This document shows, one piece after another, positions 1 through 9,651 of a stretch of DNA of 41,312 nucleotides. The position numbers and the translations under genes are program-made. The notes below the pieces were generated by a model. That model was given only the letters and a program-made list of their open reading frames with translations. It did no database searches and was not told the origin of the DNA. Numbering within the stretch: the stretch's first letter is position 1; every line of letters starts with the position of its first letter. Source of the stretch: Alphaproteobacteria bacterium (GTDB lineage: Bacteria; Pseudomonadota; Alphaproteobacteria; CACIAM-22H2); NCBI GenBank assembly GCA_016793165.1, contig JAEULA010000099.1, positions 1-41,312 of the forward strand, in the 5' to 3' direction.

Positions 1-635
1 TGGCCTTCGTCCTGACGATCGCGATCGGCGTGCCCTGCGGAATCCTCGCCGCGCTGCGCCACAACAGCTGGATCGACCAGGTCGTGATGACCGTGGCGCT
101 GCTCGGCGTGTCGCTGCCGAATTTCTGGCTCGGGCTGATGCTGATCGTGCTGTTCTCGGTGGTGCTCGACCTGTTGCCGGCGGGCGGCTACGTGCCGATG
201 GCGCAGGGGACGTGGCCCTGGTTCAAGAGCCTGTTCCTGCCGGCGCTGTCGCTCGGCCTGCTGCAGATCGGCCTGCTCGCACGCATCACGCGCTCGACCA
301 TGCTGGAGATCCTGCGCCAGGACTATGTGCGCACCGCGCGCGCCAAGGGGCTGCCGGCGTTCAAGGTCGTGGGCAAGCACGCGCTCAAGAACGCGCTGAT
401 CCCCGTCGTGACGGTGATCGGAATCATCTTCAGCCTGCTGCTCTCGGGCTCCGTCGTGATCGAGACGGTCTATTCGCTGCCGGGCCTGGGACGTCTGCTC
501 GCGACGTCGATCCTCAGCCGCGACTATCCGGTGATCCAGGGCGGGCTGCTGATCACCGCGGCGATGTTCGTGCTCATCAACCTCGCCGTCGACGTGCTCT
601 ACGCCTTCCTCGACCCGCGGGTGCGCTATGACTGA
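1..635 (+). CDS. Opp/Dpp-type ABC importer permease, first subunit (5' end cut off)
   Basis: Inner-membrane permease of the DppB/OppB type in a peptide-type ABC importer. The window edge removes its start. The frame is open from the first full codon at base 3, leaving about 210 C-terminal residues of a protein usually 310-340 long. Several hydrophobic helices are visible, together with the cytoplasmic EAA coupling loop (DYVRTARAKG, about visible residues 107-116) that contacts the ATPase. The tail DPRVRYD is typical of the family. The stop overlaps the next ATG by 8 bases, so the gene heads a tightly coupled run of permease, two ATPases and a hydrolase. No binding-protein gene is present here; it would lie upstream of the window. 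Substrate class (peptide, nickel, opine, glutathione) cannot be told from a permease. Confidence 0.93.
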   Translation, partial: AFVLTIAIGVPCGILAALRHNSWIDQVVMTVALLGVSLPNFWLGLMLIVLFSVVLDLLPAGGYVPMAQGTWPWFKSLFLPALSLGLLQIGLLARITRSTMLEILRQDYVRTARAKGLPAFKVVGKHALKNALIPVVTVIGIIFSLLLSGSVVIETVYSLPGLGRLLATSILSRDYPVIQGGLLITAAMFVLINLAVDVLYAFLDPRVRYD

Positions 636-1538
636 CGTGCCGGCACCGCCGCACCCGCTGGCGAAGGCGCCGTTCGCGACGGCGTCCGCAGCACCGCGGC
701 GCAAGCCGAAGGGCGTCGTGCGGCGGCTGGTCGAGCACCGGCTGTTCATGACCGGTTCGATCCTCTTCGCCCTCATGCTGGTGATGGCGATCACGGCGGA
801 CCTGCTCGCGCTCTACGATCCGATCGTGGTGCGCGCGCGTAACCGCTTTCGCGCGCCGAGCCTCGCGCATCCCTTCGGCACCGACAATTTTGGCCGCGAC
901 ATCTTCTCGCGCGTCGTCTACGGCGCGCGGCTGTCGATCCAGATCGGCTTCGTGACCGTCCTGCTGACGGCGATCCTGGGCACGGCCTGCGGCGTCGCCG
1001 CGGGATATTTTCGTCGGCTCGACAACCTGATCATGCGCGTGATGGACGCGCTGATGGCGTTTCCCGCGCTGCTGCTGGCGATCGCGATCACCGCCGCGCT
1101 CGGACCTTCGGCATTCAACGTGGTGGTGGCGCTGGCCGCCGTCTACACGCCGCGCACCGCGCGGGTGGTGCGCGCCTCGGTGCTGGTGGTGCGCGAGGCC
1201 GATTACGTGCAGGCCGCGCGCGCGGTGGGCGCCGGCCATCTGCGCATCATGATCCAGCACATCCTGCCGAACAGCCTGGCGCCGCTGATCGTGCAGCTGA
1301 CCTTCGTCTTCGCCTATGCGGTGATCGCGGAGGCGGTGCTGAGCTTCCTCGGCATGGGGCCGTCGCCGCCGACCCCGAGCTGGGGCAACATCATCGCCGA
1401 GGGCAAGGACTACATCCGGGAGGCGAGCTGGATCGCGCTGTTTCCGGGCCTCGCCATCGCGATCACGGTGCTCGGGCTCAATCTGCTCGGCGACGGGCTG
1501 CGTGACGTGCTCGATCCGCGCATGAACGTGGAGACGCG

Positions 1539-1542
<4 letters not shown>
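628..1542 (+). CDS. Opp/Dpp-type ABC importer permease, second subunit
   Basis: DppC/OppC-type inner-membrane permease, 304 aa. The first 40 residues are a proline- and arginine-rich cytoplasmic tail before the first helix. The family signature HPFGTDNFGRDIFSRVVYGAR lies near residues 80-100. The EAA loop (DYVQAARAVGAGHLRIMIQH) is near residue 190, and the C-terminus ends in LDPRMNVETR. The ATG lies inside the upstream permease gene (8-base overlap) and the stop overlaps the next ATPase start as ATGA, so translational coupling is likely. It forms the membrane channel as a heterodimer with the preceding permease. Nothing is unusual apart from the longer N-terminal tail. Confidence 0.95.
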
Positions 1543-2524
<982 letters not shown>

Positions 2525-2528
<4 letters not shown>

Positions 2529-3505
2529 CGGGCGACACGCTTGTGGCGGTCGACCGGCTGGTGAAGCACTTCCCGGTCCGCAAGGGATTCTTCAGCTCGA
2601 AGCAGACGGGCGTCGTGCGCGCGGTCGACGACATCAGCTTCACCATCGCGCGCGGCGAGACGCTGGGCCTGGTCGGCGAGTCCGGCTGCGGCAAGTCGAC
2701 GACGGGAAGGCTGCTGATCCGGCTGCTCGAGCCGACTTCCGGCGCGATCCGCCTCGACGGCGACGATCTCGCACGCATGCCCGCCGGCGCGCTGCGCGCG
2801 CGCCGCCGCGACGTGCAGATCATCTTCCAGGACCCGTTCTCGTCGTTGAACCCGCGCAAGACCGTGGGCGGAATCGTCGCCGAGCCGCTGATCGTCCACG
2901 GCGTCGGCGACCGCGCCGCACGCCACGCGCGCGTCGCAGAGCTCCTCGAGGTCGTCGGCCTGGCGGCCGAGCATGCCGAGCGCTATCCGCACGAGTTCTC
3001 GGGCGGTCAGCGCCAGCGCATCGGCATCGCGCGCGCCCTCGCGCTCAATCCGAAATTCATCGTCTGCGACGAACCGGTGTCGGCCCTCGACGCCTCGATC
3101 CAGGCGCAGATCGTCAACCTGATGCAGGATCTGCAGCGGGAATTCGGCCTGACCTACCTGTTCATCAGCCACAACCTCGCGGTCGTGCGGCACATCGCCG
3201 ACCGCGTCGCGGTCATGTATCTCGGCAAAATCGTCGAGCTGACGGACAAGTTCAGCCTCTACGACTCGCCGAAGCATCCCTACACGCAGGCTCTGCTCTC
3301 GGCGATCCCCGTGCCCAATCCCGATCAGCCGCGCCGGCGCATCGCGCTCACGGGCGACGTGCCGAGCCCGATCGACCCGCCGGCGGGTTGCCGCTTCCAC
3401 ACGCGCTGTCCGCATGCCGAGCGACGCTGCCGGGAGATCGATCCCCCGCTCGTCGATGCCGGCGGCGGCCATCACGTCGCCTGCCATCTCGTCGCCCCAG
3501 CCTAG
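2525..3505 (+). CDS. Opp/Dpp-type ABC importer ATP-binding subunit (DppF-like)
   Basis: Second ATPase of the importer, 326 aa. The frame is open further upstream, but the ATG at 2525 overlaps the previous stop as ATGA and gives a normal N-terminus (MTGDTLVAVDRLVKHFPVRKG), so I use it. Walker A GESGCGKS is at residues 51-58. The signature FSGGQRQR, Walker B FIVCDEP and the DppF-typical switch ISHN follow. The C-terminal four-cysteine motif is intact (GCRFHTRCPHAERRC, then VAC). DppD- and DppF-like subunits pair to power the two permeases. A hydrolase gene follows after 10 bases with its own ribosome-binding site. Confidence 0.96.
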
Positions 3506-3515
3506 GAGCATAGCC

Positions 3516-4625
3516 ATGCCACCGGTCGCGTCCTTCTTCTCGCAATCCTATGCCGAGGCGCGCGAGAAATTCCTCGCCGCCGCCGAAGCCGCCGGCGCGC
3601 AACTCGTCGACAGCTTCGCCCATCCGCTCAAGGGACCGGATGGCGGCGCGCTCGCCACCGACGTCGCATGGCTGGGCCCGCGCGACGCGAAGAAGCTGCT
3701 GGTGATGATCTCGTCGACGCACGGCATCGAGGGCTATTGCGGTTCCGGCTGCCAGATCTCCTGGCTGGCGAACCGCCACTACCATCGCGACGGCAAGCCC
3801 GACATCGCCGCGGTGATCATCCACGCCATCAATCCGCACGGCTTCGCGCATGGCCGGCGCGTGACCGAGGACAATGTCGACCTCAATCGCAACTTCGTCG
3901 ACTTCGGCCAGCCGTTGCCGCGCAACCCCGACTACGAAACGCTGCAGCAGCATGTGAACCCGAGCGAATGGACGCCTGAGGTGCTCGCGAAGGCTGACGC
4001 CGCGATCGCCGCCTACTACAAGATGCCCAACACCGACTTCGTACCGAAGGCGGTGCATCGCGGCCAGTACGTCAACGCCAAGGGTACGTTCTACGGTGGC
4101 GCGCAGCCGACCTGGTCGCGCCGCACCTTCGAAGCGATCGCCGCGAAATGGCTCAAGGGCGCGAGCGATCTCCTGGCGATCGACTACCACACCGGGCTCG
4201 GGCCGCTGGGCTTCGGCGATCTCTATTACGGGGGCGGCATCGGCGAGGGCATGTCGCGCCAATGGTTCGACCACGTGACGCCGAGCGTGGAGCTGATCGA
4301 GGCTGCGCGCAGGGATCCGTCGATGCACATCCCCGGCAGCATCGCCGGCACCCTGTCGCGCTCGCTGGTCGGCGCGCTGCCGGGCACGCGCGTTACCGCC
4401 GGCGGCATCGAATACGGCACCCTGCCGGTGCGCGACGTGCTCGGTTCGTTGCGCGCCGACAACTGGCTCTATACGCACGGCGATCCCGCCTCGGTGATGG
4501 GCAAGGAGATCAAGGCCAAGGTGCGCGAGGCGTTCTATCCGTCGATCTTCGAGTGGAAGATCATGGTCGCCAGCCGCTCCAACGACGTGCTGCGACAGGC
4601 GCTGGCGGGCCTCGCGCGTGCCTGA
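3516..4625 (+). CDS. DUF2817 family zinc hydrolase (M14 carboxypeptidase-like), copy 1
   Basis: Predicted cytoplasmic zinc-dependent hydrolase of the DUF2817 family, related to M14 carboxypeptidases and deacylases; 369 aa with no signal peptide. Visible zinc and catalytic elements are H69 and E72 in STHGIEG, the DLNRN motif at 122-126, H226 in DYHTG and E300 in IEYGT, which fits the M14 layout HxxE...H...E. The ATG at 3516 is preceded by AGGAG at 3504-3508, which decides this start over the longer open frame. It lies 10 bases after the importer ATPases and is the last gene of that operon, so it probably acts on what the importer brings in, cleaving an amide or peptide bond. A paralogue lies at 24604-25686. 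The exact substrate is unknown. Confidence 0.88.
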   Translation: MPPVASFFSQSYAEAREKFLAAAEAAGAQLVDSFAHPLKGPDGGALATDVAWLGPRDAKKLLVMISSTHGIEGYCGSGCQISWLANRHYHRDGKPDIAAVIIHAINPHGFAHGRRVTEDNVDLNRNFVDFGQPLPRNPDYETLQQHVNPSEWTPEVLAKADAAIAAYYKMPNTDFVPKAVHRGQYVNAKGTFYGGAQPTWSRRTFEAIAAKWLKGASDLLAIDYHTGLGPLGFGDLYYGGGIGEGMSRQWFDHVTPSVELIEAARRDPSMHIPGSIAGTLSRSLVGALPGTRVTAGGIEYGTLPVRDVLGSLRADNWLYTHGDPASVMGKEIKAKVREAFYPSIFEWKIMVASRSNDVLRQALAGLARA

Positions 4626-4640
4626 CCCGCGTCGACGTCG

Positions 4641-5759
4641 TCAGAGCCGATGACGCGCGACGAAGCCCTTGTCGATCTCGATGCCCAATCCCGGGCCGGT
4701 CGGCACGGGCAGCTTGCCCTCGCGCAGCAGTGCAACGGCGCCGACATCGGTCGTGGCGAGATGCTGGCGCATGGGGTTGTCGAAGGTCATGGCCTCGAAG
4801 GTCAGGAAGTTCGGCAGCGCCGCCGCGAGATGAAGCCCGGCCGCGTTGCACACCGCGCCGCAGAAGCCGACATGCGGTGCGAAGGGAACGCCATGCGCAT
4901 AGGCGAAGTGACCGATGCGACGACTCTCGGTGATGCCGCCGGCTCGTGCGGCATCGGGTTGGATGACGCCGACCGCATTGTTCGCGATCAGGTCGCGGCA
5001 ACCCCAGACGGTGTGCTCGCTCTCGCCAGCCGCGAGCCGGATCGGCAACGCCGTACGCAGCCGCTTGTAGCCTTCGACGTCCTCCGAGATCACCGGCTCC
5101 TCGAACCACGCGTAACCGAGTTCGGCAAGCGATCGGCCGACGCGCAAGGCATCGTCGAAGTCGTACGCCCAGTTGCCGTCGGCGGTGAGTTCGACGCCGT
5201 CGCCGACGAGGCGCCGCACCAGCGTCGCACGCTCGATGGCGCGCGCGACCGGCGCGCCGATCTTGATCTTGATCGAACGGAATCCCGCGGCGAGCGCCGC
5301 CTCGACCTGCTTCGTTGCGACCGCATCCTCGCCCCAGGTGATCGAGGAGGCATAGGCGGCGACGTGGCCGCGGCCGGTGCTGCCGAGCAGGTGGTGCACC
5401 GGCTGGCCGGTCGCCTTGCCCATGATGTCCCACAGCGCGATGTCGCAGGCAGAGATCGCCTCGAGCAGGATGCCGCCGGCCTTGCCGGTGATCACTCTCA
5501 CCATCTCCTGCCACAGGCCCTCGACATGGAACGCGTTGCGGCCGATCAGGCGCGGCGCAAGCAGATCCTCGATCAATCCGACATAGGAGCGCAGGCTGTA
5601 GCGCGCGAGTGCCTCGCCGTAGCCGAGGATCCCGTCGGCGGTCTCGATCTCGACCAGGACGATCGACGCCTTGAGGCGCGGACCGAAGGCGGTAACCTGC
5701 TGCGTGGGATCGAGTGGCGCCTCGAGCGCGATGGCGCGCACGGCCTTGATCGTGGTCAT
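4641..5759 (-). CDS. Enolase-superfamily acid-sugar dehydratase (mandelate racemase-like)
   Basis: Member of the mandelate racemase/muconate lactonizing enzyme branch, 372 aa. The catalytic set is complete and almost in mandelate racemase numbering: K164-x-K166, Mg ligands D194, E220 and E246, and the D269/H296 dyad (QPD and APHVG). Members of this branch next to sugar transporters usually dehydrate acid sugars to 2-keto-3-deoxy acids by abstracting the proton alpha to the carboxylate. The frame continues upstream, but the ATG at 5759 has GAGGAA seven bases before it on this strand, so I start there. It is the last gene of the leftward sugar-import operon, separated from the binding-protein gene by a strong hairpin. 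The stop lies 15 bases from the convergent DUF2817 gene. The actual sugar acid is not predictable from sequence alone; a racemase or epimerase role is also possible. Confidence 0.88.
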   Translation of the reverse strand: MTTIKAVRAIALEAPLDPTQQVTAFGPRLKASIVLVEIETADGILGYGEALARYSLRSYVGLIEDLLAPRLIGRNAFHVEGLWQEMVRVITGKAGGILLEAISACDIALWDIMGKATGQPVHHLLGSTGRGHVAAYASSITWGEDAVATKQVEAALAAGFRSIKIKIGAPVARAIERATLVRRLVGDGVELTADGNWAYDFDDALRVGRSLAELGYAWFEEPVISEDVEGYKRLRTALPIRLAAGESEHTVWGCRDLIANNAVGVIQPDAARAGGITESRRIGHFAYAHGVPFAPHVGFCGAVCNAAGLHLAAALPNFLTFEAMTFDNPMRQHLATTDVGAVALLREGKLPVPTGPGLGIEIDKGFVARHRL

Positions 5760-5777
5760 GTCGGGTTCCTCGTGAGC

Positions 5778-5810
5778 GTGCGCGGGCCGGCCACGTGCCG
5801 GCCCGCGCAC
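5778..5810 (-). other. Intercistronic hairpin after the sugar-binding protein gene
   Basis: A perfect inverted repeat lies between the binding-protein stop and the dehydratase start: 14 bases at 5778-5791 (GTGCGCGGGCCGGC) pair with 5797-5810 across a 5-base loop. The stem is almost pure G/C with no T-run on either side, so it is not a typical intrinsic terminator. Its place directly 3' of the binding-protein gene within one operon matches the mRNA-stabilising hairpins known after malE-type genes, which help binding protein be made in excess over downstream products. That role is inferred. Confidence 0.7.
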
Positions 5811-5814
5811 GATG

Positions 5815-7104
5815 TCAGCGCCGCAGCTCGTTGTAGGTCTTCTCGCCGAAGGCGATCGCGTCGCGGATCGGCATCCGGTTGGCGATCACCTGCTGCGTCA
5901 TCCGGCCGAGCGCGTCGTTGAGTGCATCCGAATTCTCCGGCCAGGCGAAGTTCAGCGGCGTGCGCGCGGCCGACTCGACGGCCTCGGGGAGGCGGAATTG
6001 CGCGTTCAGCCCCGTGGCGAATTGCGGATCGGCGGCGACCGACCGCACCATCGGCAGATAGCCGGCCCGGATGGCCTGGGCCTTCTGCACCGAGGCCGAG
6101 GTCCAGAGGTCGATGAGCTTCCACGCGAGCTGCGGGTTCTTGGCGCGGCGCGGGATCCCGAGCCCCCAACCCTGCAGCGAGACCGGTGCGGGCTTGCTGG
6201 CCTCGAGCGGCGGGAAGGTCATGAACGACCACTGCACGCCGGGCTGCGAGCGCTCCTGCACCGTCGTCAGTCGGTGCGAGCCGTTCATCATCATCGCGAC
6301 CTGGCCGCCGATGCCGAGATTCTGGACGTCGTCCGACGGCATGAGCGCGATGTCCTGCGACAGGATCTTGTGCTTGTTGACGACGTCATGCGCGAATTGC
6401 AGCACGCGCTCCGTGCCCGCGCCGGCGAAGGCCGCCGCGCCGTCGTCGGTCAGGATCCGACTCCCCTGCGCGATCATCTGCGGCATGACGAACTCGATCG
6501 GTGTCGTCGAGGTCGCCGTGTGCATGCTCCAGCCGAGGCCGTGCAGTCCCGGCTTCTGCAACGCCGCGGCGACCTTGACCATGTCGTCGAGCGTGCGCGG
6601 CAGCTCCAGGCTCGCCGCCTTCAACAGGTCGAGGCGATAGAGCATTCCGAAGACCCTGAGCTCCCAGGGCAGCGCGTGCGTGCGTCCCTGGCGGTCCTTG
6701 CCGATCGGCAGTACGACGGTGTCGTCGCGCCGGGATTGCGGCCATTGCTTCATGAATTCGTCGAGCGGCAGCAACGTGCCGGCCTGCACGTGCGTGGTCA
6801 TGAAGGGCGAGTAGAGCATCACCACGTCGGGCACGTTGCCGGCGCGCGCCGCGCGCAGCAGCTGCGGACTGATCTCGGTCCACTGGATGATGTTGACCCG
6901 CACCGTCGCACCGGGATTCGAATCCTCGAAGCCCTTCAGGATCTCCTTGAGGAGCTCGGAACGGACCCCGCGGCCGTTCGGGTCGAGGAATGTCCAGAGC
7001 TCGATCGAACTGGCCGCCTGTCCGCGCGAGATCCGCGGGGCGGCGAGTGTTGCGGCGGCGGCAGCGGCAGTCGTGGCGAGGCTCCGCCTTCTGGTGATGG
7101 ACAT
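5815..7104 (-). CDS. Sugar ABC transporter substrate-binding protein (family 1)
   Basis: Periplasmic solute-binding protein of the MalE/UgpB type, 429 aa. The N-terminus MSITRRRSLATTAAAAAATL is a Tat-like signal: arginines, then an alanine-rich hydrophobic stretch, with cleavage likely after the GQA region. The mature part opens with IELWTFLDPNGRG, a usual family-1 start, and later contains LLPLDEFM, ALPWELRVFGMLYRLDLL and NPQLAWKLIDLWTS, the conserved C-lobe region. The ATG at 7104 is chosen because the signal sequence begins there, although the frame runs on upstream. It delivers a carbohydrate or sugar acid to the two permeases encoded just upstream. Genes in the operon suggest a sugar acid or its parent sugar. 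Confidence 0.92.
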   Translation of the reverse strand: MSITRRRSLATTAAAAAATLAAPRISRGQAASSIELWTFLDPNGRGVRSELLKEILKGFEDSNPGATVRVNIIQWTEISPQLLRAARAGNVPDVVMLYSPFMTTHVQAGTLLPLDEFMKQWPQSRRDDTVVLPIGKDRQGRTHALPWELRVFGMLYRLDLLKAASLELPRTLDDMVKVAAALQKPGLHGLGWSMHTATSTTPIEFVMPQMIAQGSRILTDDGAAAFAGAGTERVLQFAHDVVNKHKILSQDIALMPSDDVQNLGIGGQVAMMMNGSHRLTTVQERSQPGVQWSFMTFPPLEASKPAPVSLQGWGLGIPRRAKNPQLAWKLIDLWTSASVQKAQAIRAGYLPMVRSVAADPQFATGLNAQFRLPEAVESAARTPLNFAWPENSDALNDALGRMTQQVIANRMPIRDAIAFGEKTYNELRR

Positions 7105-7133
7105 GTGCGTTCTCCCTTCCGGTCGGTTGTCGA

Positions 7134-7988
7134 TCAACCCTTCACGGCCCCGCCGGTGAGGCCCTGGATGAAGGCGCGTTGCAGCAATGCATAGAGGACG
7201 GCGATTGGTACGATCGAAGCGATCGCCGCCGCCGTGAGCGGTCCGTACTCCACGCCGGTCTCGGTCATGAAGTAGTAGATGCCGACCTGGATCATGCGAT
7301 TGCCGTCGGACAGCGTGAGGCTGTAGCCGATCAGGAACTCGTTCCACACCATCACGAAGACCAGCACGCCCGCCGCCAGCAGGCCGGGACGCAGCAGCGG
7401 CACCGTGATGCGCCAGAACGCCCCGACCCGTCCGCAGCCGTCGATGCGCGCCGCCTCCTCGAGTTCGGCGGGAATGGCGGCGATGAAGCCGCGCAGCAGC
7501 CACACCAGGGTCGGCACCAGCCAGGCGCTGTAGACGATGATCAGGACCCACAGCGTGTCGTAGAGGCCGATGTCGACGCTCGCGGTGTAGAGCGGGACGA
7601 TGACGGCGATGCCGGGAATCATGATCGTCGCCCACATCAGCAGCAGCAATCCCTCGCGCCCCGTGAAATTGAACCGCACGGTGGCCCAGGCCGCGTGCAG
7701 CGCCAATGCGGTCGACAGCACCAGCGAAGCGAAGACGACGAGCAGCGTGTTCGTGAGATAGCGTGCGAAGCGGGCGTCGAAGACACCCGCGGCGTAGTTG
7801 GCAAGGGTCGGGGTCGGCGGCAGCCAGGAGGGCGGCACGCGATGGACATCCAGCGGTGCCTTGAGCGATGTCGACAGGCCCCAGAAGACGGGCAGAAGCG
7901 CGAAGACGAGCATGACGCCGAGCACCGCGTAGGCGCCGAACGTCTCGGCACGGCTGAGCTGGCCGGGGCGGCGGCGACGGCTGCTCAT
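7134..7988 (-). CDS. Sugar ABC transporter permease (MalG/UgpE type)
   Basis: Inner-membrane permease, 284 aa, with about six hydrophobic helices. The EAA loop reads EEAARIDGCGRVGAFWRIT near residue 195, as in CUT1 sugar importers. The N-terminus (MSSRRRRPGQLSRAETFG) is short and basic. The start at 7988 overlaps the upstream permease stop as ATGA, which decides it against a longer open frame. It pairs with the 7985-8875 product and the ATPase at 9648-10721. A 29-base gap separates it from the binding-protein gene. Confidence 0.94.
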   Translation of the reverse strand: MSSRRRRPGQLSRAETFGAYAVLGVMLVFALLPVFWGLSTSLKAPLDVHRVPPSWLPPTPTLANYAAGVFDARFARYLTNTLLVVFASLVLSTALALHAAWATVRFNFTGREGLLLLMWATIMIPGIAVIVPLYTASVDIGLYDTLWVLIIVYSAWLVPTLVWLLRGFIAAIPAELEEAARIDGCGRVGAFWRITVPLLRPGLLAAGVLVFVMVWNEFLIGYSLTLSDGNRMIQVGIYYFMTETGVEYGPLTAAAIASIVPIAVLYALLQRAFIQGLTGGAVKG

Positions 7989-8875
7989 GCGCCGTGCTCG
8001 TTCTTGAGGACGCGCATGTAGGCGACCGTGAACAGGACGTTGATCGCGAAGATGATCACCGCGCCGGCCGAGGCGAGTCCCATGCGGTGGAACTTGAAGC
8101 CCTCCTCGAAGACGCGCAGCGCCATCACGTCGGTGGCATCGAGCGGTCCGCCGCCGGTCATGATCAGCACGATCGTGACGCCGTTGAAGCAGTGCAGCGT
8201 GGTCAGCACGACCGTGACGAGAGTGGTGTTGCGCACCAGCGGGAAGGTCACGCTGACGAAGCGCTGCCAGCGTCTTGCACCATCCATGCGTGCCGCCTCG
8301 TGGATCTCCTTCGGGATCGTCTGCAGCGCGGAGAGCGTGAACACCATGACCAGCGGATAGGAGCCCCAGGCGTTGCACAGGATCAGCGCCGGCATTGCCC
8401 AGATAGAGCTGGTGAGCAGGTTGGGCATCGTCATGCCCAGCCGGGAGGTCAGATCGGCGATCGGACCGAACTGCGCGTTGAGGAGCCAGGCCCAGAGCAG
8501 GGCCGCGACGGTGTTCGACACCAGCCACGGGACGATCAGCAAGGTGCGGATGAGATTGCGTCCGCGCAGCGGCAGGTTGAGCAGCAGCGCCAGCACGAAG
8601 CCCAGCGGCATCGCGAGCGCCAGCGTGCCTGCGACGAGCACGAAGGAGTTCCAGGCGCGGGCGCGCCCCGCCTCCGACAGAAGGAAGCGCTCGAAGTTCG
8701 ACAGGCCCGTGAACGTGCCGAGGTCGAGGTAGTTCGAGCGGTGAAAGCTCTGCACGAGCGCATGAGCAAGCGGCCAGAACGACACGGCGACGACGATGAT
8801 CAGCGCCGGTGCGAACCACAGATAGGGTCGCAGGCGGCTGAGGGTGCGCACGGGGCGGACGGCGATCGCGGTCAT
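7985..8875 (-). CDS. Sugar ABC transporter permease (MalF/UgpA type)
   Basis: Inner-membrane permease, 296 aa, the first permease of the sugar importer. It has a first helix after a short basic tail (PYLWFAPALIIVVAVSFWPL) and an EAA loop EIHEAARMDGARRWQRFV near residue 195. The C-terminus is MRVLKNEHGA. The start overlaps the SDR stop (8872-8875, ATGA) and the stop overlaps the next permease start, so the SDR and both permeases should be translated as a coupled set. It has the usual length for UgpA-type proteins, without the large periplasmic insert of MalF itself. Confidence 0.94.
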   Translation of the reverse strand: MTAIAVRPVRTLSRLRPYLWFAPALIIVVAVSFWPLAHALVQSFHRSNYLDLGTFTGLSNFERFLLSEAGRARAWNSFVLVAGTLALAMPLGFVLALLLNLPLRGRNLIRTLLIVPWLVSNTVAALLWAWLLNAQFGPIADLTSRLGMTMPNLLTSSIWAMPALILCNAWGSYPLVMVFTLSALQTIPKEIHEAARMDGARRWQRFVSVTFPLVRNTTLVTVVLTTLHCFNGVTIVLIMTGGGPLDATDVMALRVFEEGFKFHRMGLASAGAVIIFAINVLFTVAYMRVLKNEHGA

Positions 8876-9651
8876 GGCAGGCCGAGCCCGCCGTCGATCA
8901 GGTACTCGGCGCCGGTCATGTAGCCGGCGGCCGGCCCGGCGAGGAACAACGCCAGCGCCGCCACCTCCTCGACGCGACCTTCGCGCCGGCAGGGGATGCG
9001 CTCGATCAGGCTCGCATAGGCACTCGGATCGACGCGCACCTCGGCGCTGCGGTCGGTCTCGATCAGGCCGGGCAGGATGGTGTTGCAGGTCACGCCGTGG
9101 GGGCCGCTCGGCTTGGCGAGGTTGCGCATCAGATTGGCGAGCGCCGCCTTCATCGCCGCATAGACCGTGAGCTCCGCATTCGGCCTGATCTGCTGCACGC
9201 TGCCGATCGCGATGATCCGCCCGAAGCGGTTGGCCTGCATCGCCGGCAGGAGCGCCTGCACGAGTTCGTAGGACCCGCCGAAGCCGGTGCCGACCTGCAG
9301 CGAATAGTTCTCCGGCGTGACGTCGGGGAGCTTCTGGCGTCGCTGCTCCGCGGCATTTAGCACGAGGATGTCGATCCGCGGCATCGTCTCGAGGCAGCGC
9401 CGTGCGAGGTCGGCGCCGGCGCCGGCCAGGGAGAGGTCGGCCTGCAGGGCGACACCGCTTCGCCCCGCCTTCTCGACATCCGCGACCACTTCGCGCGCGA
9501 GATCGTCACGGCGATGGAACTGGATCGCGACATCGGCGCCGGCCGCGGCGAAGGTGGTCGCGATCGCGCGTCCGATGCCACGACTGGCGCCGGTGACGAG
9601 GGCACGGCGCCCTTCGAGCGACAGGATGCCGCGGGCGAGATCCGCGGTCAT
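8872..9651 (-). CDS. Short-chain dehydrogenase/reductase in the sugar-acid operon
   Basis: Classical SDR, 259 aa. The cofactor motif TGASRGIG is at residues 20-27. N99 lies in LVLNAA, where NAG is usual. The catalytic S151, Y164 (YAAMK) and K168 are all present with correct spacing. The end of beta-strand 2 carries H-R-R (residues 46-48) and no acidic residue, which hints at NADP use; this is an inference. It sits between the ATPase and permease genes with ATGA overlaps on both sides. In sugar-acid pathways an SDR in this setting may oxidise the free sugar at C1 or act on a 2-keto-3-deoxy acid. No lactonase or aldehyde dehydrogenase is found in the window. Confidence 0.9.
   Translation of the reverse strand: MTADLARGILSLEGRRALVTGASRGIGRAIATTFAAAGADVAIQFHRRDDLAREVVADVEKAGRSGVALQADLSLAGAGADLARRCLETMPRIDILVLNAAEQRRQKLPDVTPENYSLQVGTGFGGSYELVQALLPAMQANRFGRIIAIGSVQQIRPNAELTVYAAMKAALANLMRNLAKPSGPHGVTCNTILPGLIETDRSAEVRVDPSAYASLIERIPCRREGRVEEVAALALFLAGPAAGYMTGAEYLIDGGLGLP

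Noticed and set aside
5778..5810. Intrinsic terminator
   Set aside because: The stem is strong, but there is no T-run on either strand and the next gene in the same direction starts 19 bases on. An intercistronic stabilising hairpin fits better.
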